This document shows positions 23,370 to 34,262 of a DNA stretch of 64,000 nt, piece by piece. The stretch is from Holacanthus passer (taxonomy: Eukaryota; Chordata; Actinopteri; Pomacanthidae): NCBI GenBank assembly GCA_025331565.1, contig JAFREQ010000003.1, positions 10,347,001-10,411,000 of the forward strand, written 5' to 3'. The translations under genes and the position numbers were made by a program. The stretch's first letter is position 1, and every line of letters starts with the position of its first letter. Under the pieces are notes generated by a model. It did not search any database. It was not told the DNA's origin and worked only from the letters and a program-made list of their open reading frames with translations.

Positions 23370-23640
23370 ACTGCTATGGACACCTGTGGCGGCGAGCAGG
23401 TGTCTGTGACGAATTGTGCAATGAAAACACAGTTAATGTATACGGCATTTATGGCTGAATATCACTCAGCTCCCAATGCACCAGACGCATTAATTAATAC
23501 ATCAAACTGCGCAGCACAACATCCTCTGCGCTATGCAGTTTCAAGTTTCACTGTTTTCATCACAGCACGCCACATGATCACACGTTACCAACTGGCGCAG
23601 CTCGCTAGGAGTTCTCCATAAGATGGTAACCCTCACAGGA
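23370..23640. promoter_or_regulatory. candidate regulatory block with paired E-boxes in a hairpin
   Basis: GACACCTG (23,379-23,386) and CAGGTGTC (23,397-23,404) are perfect 8-bp inverted arms around a 10-nt loop. Each arm contains an E-box of the CAGGTG/CACCTG type bound by ZEB and SNAI repressors and by bHLH factors. The following 230 bp are repeat-free and CpG-retaining with a TTAATTAAT core near 23,490. A frame of 81 codons is open here but has no domain. Confidence 0.28.
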
Positions 23641-23999
23641 ATAGCTTCACGGAATGAGCAGCGTGAGCAAACCCACTCGTTCACATAGAATATTCATGGG
23701 CCATCATGTCAAGAAAGAGAGATTGGCTGCTACATTTTTGCAAGAGGAAAGAGCACCAATAAAAGGGCCACTGAATAAAATGTGGACAGCAGCCGCAAAA
23801 ATGTTGTTAGTTGGAAACTTGACATCCTTAAATAGATACTCTTGTGTGCTTAGTAGTTCATCAATACATGGTGCTCCTTATAATATAACTATGGCTTCAG
23901 TGGTCTTAACAAATATCTATTGGAATAAGCTTCACAGATGTATTATGATAAGATGCAAATACAAATGTATCTATGCAGATGCATTGACTGCTCTTTCCC
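23641..23999. other. non-coding stretch
   Basis: Unique sequence. The 121-codon frame at 23,654-24,019 shows no domain or conserved motif. Confidence 0.45.
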
Positions 24000-24260
24000 C
24001 ACATGCCGCCCAAGTTTGAGCCGTGCTCCGGAAGGTCACTCCCCTGATAAGGATTTTGCGCCGGCTAATTTGGGATGACAGCCCATGTCATCAAGAATGT
24101 TTTTTCTAGGACCTGATTATCATCAGAGCTGCCCATGCAAATGACAGGGAGACCTTAAGGGATATCATTTTCTATTAAAATATGTAAGAGTCTAATTACA
24201 GATAAATGTCACATTAGCTGTGTGAGATACAGAGACCTGGAGTGAATAGGTGGTCGAGGA
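24000..24260. promoter_or_regulatory. candidate conserved element with an octamer
   Basis: Repeat-free block with a perfect POU octamer ATGCAAAT at 24,135-24,142 next to TGACAG, a TALE-type core, seven bases on. It also has GATTATCATCAG and TCTAATTACAG segments typical of homeodomain targets. Octamer next to TALE motifs is a recurring enhancer layout. Among the repeat-free blocks in this window it is one of the more persuasive, but conservation is not tested. Confidence 0.3.
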
Positions 24261-25344
24261 AAGGGGTGGAAGGGGCTCACAGAGTGACGTGTGAAAAGTG
24301 GAGGGAGAATCAGTGGATTTAATAACGTTGTCCAACGTCATTAACACACTTCAGTTAGTTGTTTTTATAGGTAACATATGAGAATGTGAATGCGGAATGA
24401 GAGTGGCACGTGTGTGTGATGTGAAGAAGTTCAATCCAAGAAGATGAAAGTGAAGCGAAAAATAATATATGTTTGCTTCTCAGTAGGTACAAATGAATGC
24501 AAGGCTATACTTGAAATTAAAAGGGTATGATCAAATATCTATTAGGTATGGTTAAATTTATGCTGGACATTATAGCTAACAACTAACATCTGATAGTTCA
24601 GCTTGGAACTGGTGCAATCACAGCATGAAATGGCACCAATGAGAAGACAGGACAGCTCAGTTATGTTTCCCATAACAGCGCGCAGTCCACGGTTTTACAA
24701 AATAGATTTATTTTTAATTCAACAAGTAGAAGAATATTGACTGAAAAACCCACCCTTGCAAGGCTAAGAATAGCTTCTGCAGTGACTTTACACAGGAGCC
24801 AGATTTTACTCTGCTGCAGCAACGTAGAAAATTCAGTTCCCAAGTTAAGGTTCTTTTCTTGCCTCTTAGACAGCACTGATTCCCAGGCTGTATACTGTGC
24901 CCAATACTAATACAACACAAATGTTAAGATAGAGTAGAGGTGGTTAAGTTGCTGTCAGATCTGAAATTGGCAGGAAACATTATAATCCCAATTTGGGGTA
25001 AAAAATAAGCAGGACTGGAGGAAACAGTGTGGGCAGGGTTACAACCATAATCTGGTTGTATAGCATGAATGGCAACTATAAACATTTCAGAAGTGTTCTG
25101 GCTTTACTGTCTGTCATTATGTCTGAACTAGGTCTTTTAAAATCAGACATCATTTTGACTTGTCATATCAGGAAAATCAGAGGTAATGACAATGATGGCC
25201 CCCGCCGATTAGCCCGATCGCCCAACAAAATTGCACTCAATCTGAGCACTCAGCCCAGAGAAAGAATGTGATGTGAATATATGTTTGTAATACTGAGCCG
25301 AGCTGGAAACTGATTCCAGCGAAGTTGGAGGAGGCTTTATAGAA
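24261..25344. other. non-coding stretch
   Basis: Unique AT-rich sequence. The minus-strand frames at 24,661-24,920 and the plus frame at 25,029-25,271 have no domain. Confidence 0.5.
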
Positions 25345-25523
25345 GGTAAATAAAAGCAGAATGCAATTACCAGTTTACCTGTCGAATGTTCCTAACAGGT
25401 GTTTTCGGATGGTTCCACAACAGCTGGCATCAAATTCAGAAAGGGTGAACAAACTACTATATTCTTTTTTTTAAATATTGTTTTACACAGTGTCACAATT
25501 TTTTTTTTGGAAATGCCGTCGTA
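25345..25523 (-). mobile_element. Tc1/mariner-like non-autonomous copy (copy D)
   Basis: ACCAGTTTACCTGTCGAATG through TAACAGGTGTTTT and GGCATCAAATTCAGA follows, in reverse orientation, the subterminal sequence of the same family as copies A, B and C. The right end ACACAGTGTCACAA, a T-run, then GGAAATGCCGTCGTA is a diverged form of the terminal repeat (consensus-like ACACAGTGTCCCAAC...GGAATTGGGGTTGTA). No coding sequence remains. Confidence 0.65.
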
Positions 25524-26784
25524 GTCTGGTAATGTAATATTGTACAAACTGAGATGAACGAATAAGGACACAGCACAGCACATCACTGATATATTGCAAA
25601 TAGTAAAATCCATCTTTGAATTTGTCAGGTTTCAGTTGAAGTGAATGGGAAATGGATCACGTATTCACAGATGCTGGTGCTCATGCGAGCGCACGTACAG
25701 TCTTGCTAATGAGCGAGCATGCACCATACACCTACACTTTATTGATCTTATAAGTTAAGTTAACTCACACTACACATTTCTGCAGGGGTAGATCCTGCAA
25801 TGTTTATGCTCACGAAGAGCGGATCAATGGAGGTGGGTGGGTGCTTCAAGGACAATTCCAACAAAGTATGTTCAGAGAAGCTCCACTACGAATGGAAAGT
25901 AGAAATAAAAAACAGTAATACTGAGCTGTAAGATGAGGACGACGATCCGACCTAACCGATGGCCTAGGTCCACTAATTCATCACTGTATGTGATTCTCCT
26001 GCTCTGCATGAAATTCTGTCGACATTTTATGAGGAAATTGTTAAACTTTTAATGAACAAACTCATTAAAATGGGGGTTATTTTCAGAAATATCCCTGTTG
26101 GCTTCCGCACGCCAGATTGAAACCTCTTTTCAATTACCATGCAGCCCCAAAGAGACAGACAGCTTTTAAGGTCCTCTCTGAAGCCACATCATTAAAATGT
26201 AATGAGAGGCTGTCCAATTGCACTCCTGTATCATACTAGGACACTCATCCACTGTCCCCGTAATGGTGAGTGATAGTGCTCACACAATAAGGGAATATTT
26301 ACTGTTTTATATTTCATTACACTGTGTTTGTGTTGATTTTAGAAAACACCGCCATCCACCTACACAATTTGGAGAATCATTAGTATTTTAATCAGCTGTT
26401 GTAGAGTGAGGTGTTTTATTCCAGAGGCCAGACTTGCTAATGGTCATTATTGTAGTTGAGACTACTGCTTGATTAGATCATAGATTTGTTGACAACTTGA
26501 AATACAATTAGGCATCAGGGAGTGAACTATATGTCTTGCGACTCTGAATATGGTACCAAGTAAGGGTTTGGTTTGCATTTTTTTTAATGTCTGTCTTTGT
26601 ACAATATACACATACCAAAAAGTTCATCAAATTAAACAACAAAATAAATCATTTGTAACTACCCTCTAGAATAATACACAGACACGTTTTCTGATCTGAT
26701 GCCCCCGCTGTGATGATGACATCATTTTTCTGATAACTTCAAAAAAATGTTACAAATCACTACTGAAAGATAAATCTGTTTAAT
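25524..26784. other. non-coding stretch with a repeat-free block at 25,980-26,240
   Basis: No gene. The block 25,980-26,240 lacks low complexity and carries several ATTAAAAT and CAATTACC segments; a weak regulatory candidate. The remainder is AT-rich unique sequence. Confidence 0.4.
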
Positions 26785-26885
26785 GATGTGACAATGCTGT
26801 GGTTAAGGTTTGGTTAGGTTTAGAGAAGAGCATGGTTTGGGTTAAGGTAAGTACTCTAGTTAATGGTTAGGGAAACATTGGTTAT
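26785..26885 (+). repeat. common fish interspersed repeat fragment (GGTTAGG-type)
   Basis: The run of GTGGTTAAGGTTTGGTTAGG, then AGAGCATGGTTTGGGTTAAG and AATGGTTAGGGAAAC matches a widespread fish repeat built on GGTTAAGGTTAGGTTTAGG. Its class is not certain to me; it is probably part of a DNA transposon. It is not a telomeric array, since the TTAGGG-like units are irregular. Confidence 0.5.
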
Positions 26886-27059
26886 ATGTGGTCTAGTGAC
26901 TGTCAGTATGAAATTGGTTAATGGTTCGTTTCTGCAATCATTCCTCCTCTCCATCCTGGCTGTAAAGAGATCCCTTCCTTGCAGAACTCAAAAGTGATGG
27001 GTCAAAATCCACTGTTCTCGTTCCGTCCAAAGATTCTTTCTACATCAGCTAATGCCTAC

Positions 27060-27750
27060 ACAAGGCTTCAGCAGTATCATACCTATGATACCTATGAAAC
27101 TATGGAGGATCTGCATAGACTGTATTCACTGGGATGTTTTCAGGGCTGCTACCAACAGTTTGGACTCTGCACCAGAGTGAGTTATAACAATGACAAACCC
27201 TGGTTCACAGCCAAACTCAGACAATGAAGGTCACAAAAGGAAAAGGCATTTGGGAGTGGGGACAGGTTTAGAGAGTCAATGTACAGGTAGAGTAAGGTGG
27301 CGAGAGAAGCTAAACTCAGCCAACAACTCTTCTTCTGTCTAGAGGGGCCTCAGATAAATCACAAACTACAAACCTAACGCCCTCTACTCTGTTAATGACT
27401 TGTGTCTGGCCAACAAACTGAATGAGCACTGCTGTTGCTTTGAAAGATAAAGGGACAGTCCTGACACAGTCAGTCCCGGCACACCACCGCAGTGACGACT
27501 CTCTCCATCCTGGAGAGGGACAGGATCATCTACCCTGAAGCACTGGTCTGATCAGATGTCTCCAGTGACATCGTAAACAACTCACTGGAGACATGCCATG
27601 TACCAGCCTGCCTAAAAACCAAGGACCATTGGACTCAGTGACTACAGACCTCTTGCCCTGATCTCCGTGGTTACGAAGTCAATTGACTGTCTTGTCCCAC
27701 CTCAAAACCATCACTGACCCACACCCGGCCCCCGTGCAGTTTGCTTACAC

Positions 27751-27788
<38 letters not shown>

Positions 27789-27870
27789 TTTTTTTTTTTT
27801 ACACTGCCAACAAGTCTGTCCACTTCATCCTCCAGCACCTAGACTCCTCAGGAACCTATGTAATCGATGG
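27060..27870 (+). mobile_element. decayed LINE ORF2 fragment (L2/CR1/Rex1-like), interrupted
   Basis: The translation, spread over several frames, follows fish non-LTR retrotransposon ORF2. NNDKPWFTAKLRQ lies at about 27,188-27,224, then a degenerate QKEKAFGSGDRFRES segment, then NNSLETCHVPACLK around 27,568-27,614. A VLSHLKTITDPHPAPVQFAY segment follows at about 27,685-27,746, then ANKSVHFILQHLDSSGTY near 27,807-27,860. These are the linker and the first reverse-transcriptase motifs. Frameshifts and stops make it non-functional, and the 5' part, catalytic core and 3' tail are absent. A T-rich insertion splits it at 27,755-27,800. Confidence 0.82.
27747..27808 (-). mobile_element. T-rich insertion with 8-bp target-site duplication
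   Basis: A 46-base T-rich block (T31, GC, T13; 27,755-27,800) is flanked by perfect direct repeats ACACTGCC at 27,747-27,754 and 27,801-27,808. The LINE reading frame (FAYTA then NKSV) is continuous if the block and one copy are ignored. This is what target-primed insertion of a poly(A) tail with almost no body would leave, in minus orientation. Local slippage or duplication is the alternative. Confidence 0.6.
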
Positions 27871-28648
27871 TCTTGGAAAACAATCTAGGATTTTCTTGTT
27901 TGGTGTAGATCGAAGAATGGGCAAATGTGGTTATTCAGCATAGTTAGAACTCCATAGGCAACAGGAAGAGGTTTTTTTGTTTTCATGTGAGAGTCACTGT
28001 GGAGGATTTACTTAGTTTTACTGGTGCAATAAAATCTGAAATTTATGTGCTGTATATTTAAAAAAACAAACAAACAAAAAAACTAAAACCACTTTACTAA
28101 ACTTGAGATTCTTGAATCCAGCAAGAACACACACATCAATATGGATGAAGTTGAACTTATTGTCACAATGCAGCAGCTCTTCAATGTGGTACATCAAGAA
28201 ATCATTTAAAGCCATGCGTTGCCTTTTCAAAAATGTCACAGCAAAAGGGGAGAACTGCACTTACTGACTCATATTTGTTTCCCTTTAGCATTCTGTGGCC
28301 ACAGATGGGCTGAAAATCTCCATTGCAGAGAGACTCCATTGGGGTTTGGCCAACGCTTCAACAGTATGTAGACACAGTACACACAAAGAGGCTTCCAAAT
28401 CCTGCAACAGCCTCCTTAGAGGCCACTGAAGCTGCACAGTGAGAGCTTCTCATCTTAACCAAACTTTACTTCTTCATGGCTGTATACTGGTCCTTCAGCC
28501 GCTTCTTCACAAAATAAAAGATGAATAAGGGTTGCTATTTCTTTGTAAAGTTTTGTTGATGAAGAAAAACAATTTAGCTTGAAGAAAAAAACAACTTTGT
28601 TATTATGATGATTATGACTGATGTTCTACCATAATATATTATGTAAAA
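27871..28648. other. non-coding stretch
   Basis: No gene supported. An A-rich CAAACAAACAAA patch lies near 28,064-28,080. The segment 28,261-28,500 is of balanced composition but I cannot assign it to any family. Confidence 0.45.
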
Positions 28649-29203
28649 CTAAGACTGGAGACTGTGAAGCCAGATGGGTGATGAAGTGCATGATGATTCT
28701 GCGAAGGCGAGGTGGAAAGAGCTAGGGCAAAGAAAGATCGTATTATAGCATGAAGATGATAGGCTAGCGATGAGGGTGTGACACCGTGCTATTGGATGGA
28801 AGAGATCAGCTGATGAGACAGCCCCAAACACTGATGGCGGGAAATGTGTGTGAGCATGCGCAGTAGGAAGGATGAGAAATAGCTTGTGATCGAGAAGCAT
28901 TGATGTCTTCCTGGCTGAACTTGGCTTGTTTTTGTGTTCCCATATTGCTTTGGTGTAACCAGCAAGCAGTACATTATAAGATTTGCTAGTGTCTGCAGAT
29001 ACCCTGTGCTCTTTATAGACATAAATCAAATGGCCTGCAATCAATGAGATCAAGTCGACCAGACCCAAGGCCAAACCAGCGAGCCAGGTGAAGACCCAAA
29101 AAGTAAAGTATACAGTTAACAGTTTATAGATGGATCTATACCTGCACCGTCCCCGGCACAGACGGATAGTTAGAATGAAGAAATTGGAGTGCTTCTCCCT
29201 CAA
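28649..29203 (-). other. unrecognised 184-codon minus-strand open frame
   Basis: The translation starts with a basic stretch (about residues 14-25) and has a strongly hydrophobic segment of about 30 residues (about residues 31-60), then a polar stretch with basic KNKPSSARK, and a low-complexity serine and histidine-rich C-terminal half. The first 110 residues look more protein-like than the rest. No domain or family is recognised. No splice or promoter context supports a cellular gene. It may be a decayed mobile-element frame or chance. The start used is the first in-frame ATG near 29,201. Confidence 0.2.
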
Positions 29204-32200
29204 AGGACGTGAGAAAATGGCTCAGAGACAACAACTTTCAAAAAGGACAAGAAAGAGTGAATAATGAAAATAATTTCAAAGATGGGTTATAAAAAGTATA
29301 AATAGCCAGAGTAAGTAAGATTATAAGGGTATGACAAGCCGTGTGCCAGACAGGGCACACAGAACACAGTGTCTGTCAGCTGGAAATACTCCCTAACTTG
29401 GAAGGACAACAGGGGTCGGGATTTGGCCATCAAGAGTACAAGCTGTCAGTGTCCTCCCTTATCCTGTCCCTTGGTTCCCTTCACTAAATCCCTGAGTTAG
29501 ACATCAAGGCCATTGTGATCTGATTTCATCCTATTTATCTAGTTCAGCATACCCAGTTTTTTTTCTGTCTTGCCTGTTGGAAAATACTCTTGTCATAGCT
29601 CATTTGCTTAGAAATTTAGAGATCATTGCAAAAAAAAAAGTGAGCATTTTAACACATCGTAAGGAAAAGGAAAGTAAGGAGAAGTCTTTATATTTTCTTC
29701 CTGTTTGCTTTGTCAGTTAAATGTGCAAACTTCTAGTCTGGTGATTTCCCTTTTTTTCCCCACAACTGTCTCATACCAATGCAAATGTGTAACTGAGAGA
29801 ATAGCCCACCAGATGGGATGGAAGGTGTAAGTACTAAAAAGCGATGGGGGAAAAAGCAATTTGAAATATGGCTCTTTTTTTTTCTACGAGCTCCAGATGA
29901 GGGCCCAAGATTTAAGTATTACCATGTCAGACAGGACACCAGAAAGTCACAGCTGTCCCTAAACTACACAAAAAAGAAAAAAGATAAAACGAGATCAGTG
30001 TCTCTGCTCAACATGAAGATACCTACACCAGGCACATGTTTACATACACACCAGAATACTAAATCATACAATATATAAAAGGACGATACCATGTAAATAT
30101 TCTCAATGCTATTATCCATGCTTTTATGCCAAAACAACACACAACATTACACATGACACAACATTAAATTACTGTGCTATATGATGTTCATCTTAACATA
30201 AATGTTTGTGGAATAAATGCAAATTAATGCCAATCCATTTGCAGAAGTGGTAATTTAGTTAAAAAAAAAAAAAAAGAGTGCATCCTCAGGCTCACCCACA
30301 TAGCCCTCACTAAACTCCCATAAACCTCTTATATGCAAGTTACGGATGCTTGTTTCACTTTGATATGCAGTAAGTGACTGGAAAAATATAAGGCCTGCAC
30401 TAGAAGAGAAAATGTGCATCTCACATCCATTTGCATTTTTATCTTTACACTAACAGGTCCATGCAACAGTAATGCCATTTCCATACTTGTTTAGAATTTG
30501 AACAGAGAATGGATTTTAACCAAGCTACGGAATCAGTGAAGAGTCTGTTATGATGCATCTTCTCTTGGTTGGTAATTAATCAGCTGTTGGTACATACGCT
30601 ATGGTGACCTACATCCACAAAGTGGTGTCAGCTCTATCAGTCACAGACATTGTATGGCACTCCTCCATTGGTCAGAACCATTTCTTGTCTACTTATCAGT
30701 AGTTACTGATCTTCAGAGCAACAGTTTCCCACAGGATGAATGGTGTCACCACAGCATTTCACTCCAGGAACCAGCAACGGACCACGGGTGGATAATGAAC
30801 ATTAGCAAAACACGGTGACAGTTCAGTTATGTGCAGCCGTAACAAAGTAAGACACAACATTGGATTATCTTTTGCTGTTTGTTGTAGTTTTATTCTTGGA
30901 AGCGGCACAATGAGTGATATTTATAGTAAATGTCACACAGAAAGGTTCAGGTGAGAAAGTTAATTAGTTTTGTCCTCATGATCAGATTTTCAACTTTGTT
31001 ATGCATAATGTGCAAATAATTCTTAGAAAATGATAATATAACACAATTTTTGCAGTTAATCTTGAGCACAGACTCAATGATATAAGGAGTAATTTGTCAA
31101 TTGTAAACCAGAGAACATTGTAGATGTGCTTGTGTAGCCTGGATGTGGATGTCTACAATCTGACCTTGCCAGCGTGTCTCACACATTGTTACTCTGCATG
31201 CTGGTTTCTCTGACATCTGTGTGTCAGTAGTGTGAAAGCAGAGCAGCGTGAATCTTTGTAGGTCATCAGTTAATTCTACATTGCACTATCTGCGGATCTG
31301 CACTGCAAAATGTCTTTAGAGTAGAAATGAATGAATCTTTAGAATGATCTTAATTTGAAGTAAGAAAACATCCTGTGTTGTTCTTAGGGTCGTGACACCT
31401 CAAAGAACTAACGCTGACAAAGACTGGCTGATCGCATGTTTCGTATTGCTTCAAGGCATCACTTCACGTTGAACATGAACAGATTGCAAAGACTACAGAT
31501 TGATGGCCAACTGGGAAATCGAACCTCATGGTGATGTGGCATAAAAAGTCAGAGGATCATCAAAGCCATCACATCTAAGAAAAGCTGAGTGTAAATGCAT
31601 CCAAGCTTTTTCATCATTCATTTCTTAAATACAATACATGATGTATTTGTGTTAGGTGATTAATATTTGTTAACTAATGCTAAATAATAAAGTCTTTCTT
31701 GTTCTATCATTGTTTGTCAGATAGAGAGCAGCTTCAGGTGCGTTACCACCTCCCTCTGGACTGAAGTGGATTTGACCCTGATTTGCATGAAAACTGAGAT
31801 GGACTGCAATCAGATTTGTGATGTGGGCAGCAGAGAGGCTTGTACGGGGCAAAGTGTAATTTAAGATCTTTACTCTGATCTGAGTCTGAATACAAGACAC
31901 TTGAAAGAACAAGTACAGATGGGACCTAGGATTTATGGATTGATCTTTCCATGAATGATCTGTCCACCGTGAATGTCTCCAACCTTTGTGTTATTCCATC
32001 ATGACAATGTTGAGATTATGACCTTCTGGTGGGACTTGAGGGAAGACTGGTGGATTAACAAAGTCATCAGATTCATCCTCTGGGCAGGATTTAATGGCAA
32101 TTCACGCATTAGTTGCTGACATACTTCAAGAGTGGGGGACCAACAAACTGATAATGGTATCCGCTGCTGCCATGACTGAAAAAAAAAACCCAGCATGGAA

Positions 32201-32459
32201 ACAAGAAGACAAACAAACAAGACAAACAAAGCATGATTAAAGTGACAACTGGTCCTACGCCAGGACGAATTATGTTGTATGTGCTTTACAACGGGATTGT
32301 CAGCTCTTGGTTTTTAGCTTGGTGGAAATCAGCAAAGGCCCGACAGCACGTGACAGCCGACTGACGGCTAAGTGCATTCACAAGAGAAAACACATGTCAT
32401 GTGGGAGTGTGTGGGTTAATAATGCAACACCGGGTAACATTTTTCATGAATGAATATCT
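29204..32459. other. long non-coding stretch
   Basis: About 3.2 kb without a supportable gene. It contains an A15 run at 30,261-30,275, a short inverted repeat GTGTGCC / GGCACAC near 29,341-29,361 and scattered T-runs. Open frames (29,818-30,078; 31,670-31,912; 31,999-32,229) have no domain. The segment 30,560-30,840 is balanced in composition but unassigned. Confidence 0.5.
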
Positions 32460-32533
32460 ATAATACATCATATGTACCTATATAATGCATTAACACATTC
32501 ATAATGCATTGTATACAATGTATGATGTATTAT
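32460..32533. repeat. AT-rich inverted repeat around a 14-bp palindrome
   Basis: ATAATACATCATA (32,460-32,472) and TATGATGTATTAT (32,521-32,533) are perfect 13-bp inverted arms. Between them are several TAATGCATT-type units and the perfect palindrome CATTGTATACAATG (32,507-32,520). The texture, with TTATAA and ATAATGCATT units continuing to about 32,620, matches a common class of AT-rich fish repeats, probably MITE-derived. The family name is not certain. Confidence 0.55.
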
Positions 32534-33331
32534 TAATAGTTACTATAAAAGGCCATGCAGTATTACTACTGTATGTCTTATAAATAGTCATAGGGGTTAT
32601 AACACTATATAGGTCAAGTAGCTGTTGCTCAGAATAACCAGCTTGCCTTTAAAGCCATATTTCAGCCCATTGTGAGCTTCCAGCAAAATAAATATGTAGT
32701 GAAAATACCAGGGCTCGGACAGAGGCAGGAGGGGAGCTCCATACCACATGTCGGTCCTGACACCAGACTCTTCATTCAAAACCTTGAGAGAGTCTGACAA
32801 ACAGAAAACACAACAAGATGTCTAATAAAGTTGGAGGCAATCTCACAGACGCCACATTCTGGACACGTTATGACACTAAATACATCATTGTGATGTCAGT
32901 AATTCACAGACCTTCTCTACTGATGACATATCAAAGTTGAATTACATAATAAATGCAAATAGATTATGTAAATTATGAAATCTTAACACACTAACGAATG
33001 AATGAATGCATGCAGAGGAGCTACCTACCAGAGGTTACATTTTGATTGAAAGTAAATTGATTGGGGATGAGTTTTAGGGACAAAACGGGTGTCTCCAACT
33101 TGGCTTCAATGCAGATTGAGTCAGAATGAGCATACATGGGACATTTCTTGATTGGGGTGAGACGAAGGTTAAGGCATGCCTCCAGGCAATGAATTCAAGT
33201 CAATAGTGTGTCCTCAAAAGTGACCTAACTCCTCATTGCACATGTTAATTGGTTTGTTGCTTAAACTAACCCGAACACTAACCCCAAAAAGCAAATCCTC
33301 ATTACCTACTTTATAAACACAAAAACAGGGC
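32534..33331. other. non-coding stretch
   Basis: AT-rich; the first 90 bases may still belong to the AT-rich repeat. The short frames at 32,597-32,800 lack any domain. Confidence 0.4.
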
Positions 33332-33350
33332 AAAAAAAAAAAAAAAAAAA
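33332..33350. repeat. A19 homopolymer
   Basis: An uninterrupted run of 19 A. No retroposon body or target duplication is recognised. Confidence 0.95.
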
Positions 33351-34146
33351 TCAAGGTCTTTGTCACAGTGGACATTAGAGCCACACTTTCCCATCAGCTA
33401 CTTTCTGTCTGCTTATGTTTCAGATTTTACTTCCTCCGCTTTCATCACTTGAAATAATTCAACGTAGGAATTATTTCATCGTAATAATTGTTACACTGAA
33501 GCTCAAACTCCTGTGGCTACAGACAAAAAAAAAAAGCAATACAATATGTCTTGTGAACAAGTTAGGTGCAGAGTTGCATACTGATAAGATGCATAATGAA
33601 GCATGATTTCTTTGATTGCGCTATTTGAATATTTTTGAGGAAGGGTATTAGCATCAGCCCATATTAGAAATTTAATGGAAATCTTTGATCTGGCTCAGTC
33701 TTTGCCGTTGCAGCACTAGTCTCTGATTTCTTCCTTGACAAGATTCATAGCCAGCCTCTAAAATTTGTAGCTCGTGATTTATGGTGGTTATACCAAAGAT
33801 ATGGATCATTACTTTACAAAAGTGCCGAAAATATGTTTGTGTTTCACTTAGCACCAGCGTGCGGAGAACAGTGCTGTACATGAAGAGCCCAACATGTGAG
33901 GAGCTTTATGTTGGATCAGTTTAAGGTTAACTGTATCACATGTAGTGAAACACATGAAACAGCAACACATGGCATCCTAGTACTTAGGATCTGGGCTATG
34001 TGCAGCTGAGGTGTCCTCAAATGAGATCATAGCTGTGTCCCAATTCAACGTTACATGCTAATTCTCAGCATGTCTTTAGTGTCTTCACTATAGAAAAATG
34101 ACTGAATCAAGTGTACTCAGATTGTCAGTATACACATTAACAGAGT
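33351..34146. other. non-coding stretch
   Basis: Unique AT-rich sequence up to the SINE; nothing recognisable. Confidence 0.45.
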
Positions 34147-34262
34147 AGGGGGATGGCTGTGGCTCAGGAGGTAGAGCAGCTGTTGGCTTGCTTGTGTTGT
34201 AAAGCACTCTGGGTGGTCAGTAAGACTAGAAAAAGCACTACATAAATGCAGTCCATTTACCA
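34147..34262 (+). mobile_element. internally deleted tRNA-headed SINE
   Basis: The head GGGGGATGGCTGTGGCTCAG followed by GAGGTAGAGC resembles a tRNA-derived Pol III A-box region (TGGCTCAGGAGG). The tail TGTAAAGCACTCTGGGTGGT, AGTAAGACTAGAAAAAGCAC and TACATAAATGCAGTCCATTT matches the conserved 3' part of a SINE family abundant in percomorph fish. The usual 150-200 bp middle, including the B box, is missing, so the copy is internally deleted. It is non-functional; such copies move using LINE enzymes. Confidence 0.78.

Noticed and set aside
26785..26885. TTAGGG-like units suggesting interstitial telomere sequence
   Set aside because: Units are irregular (GGTTAAGG, GGTTAGG, GGTTTAG) and match a dispersed fish repeat better.
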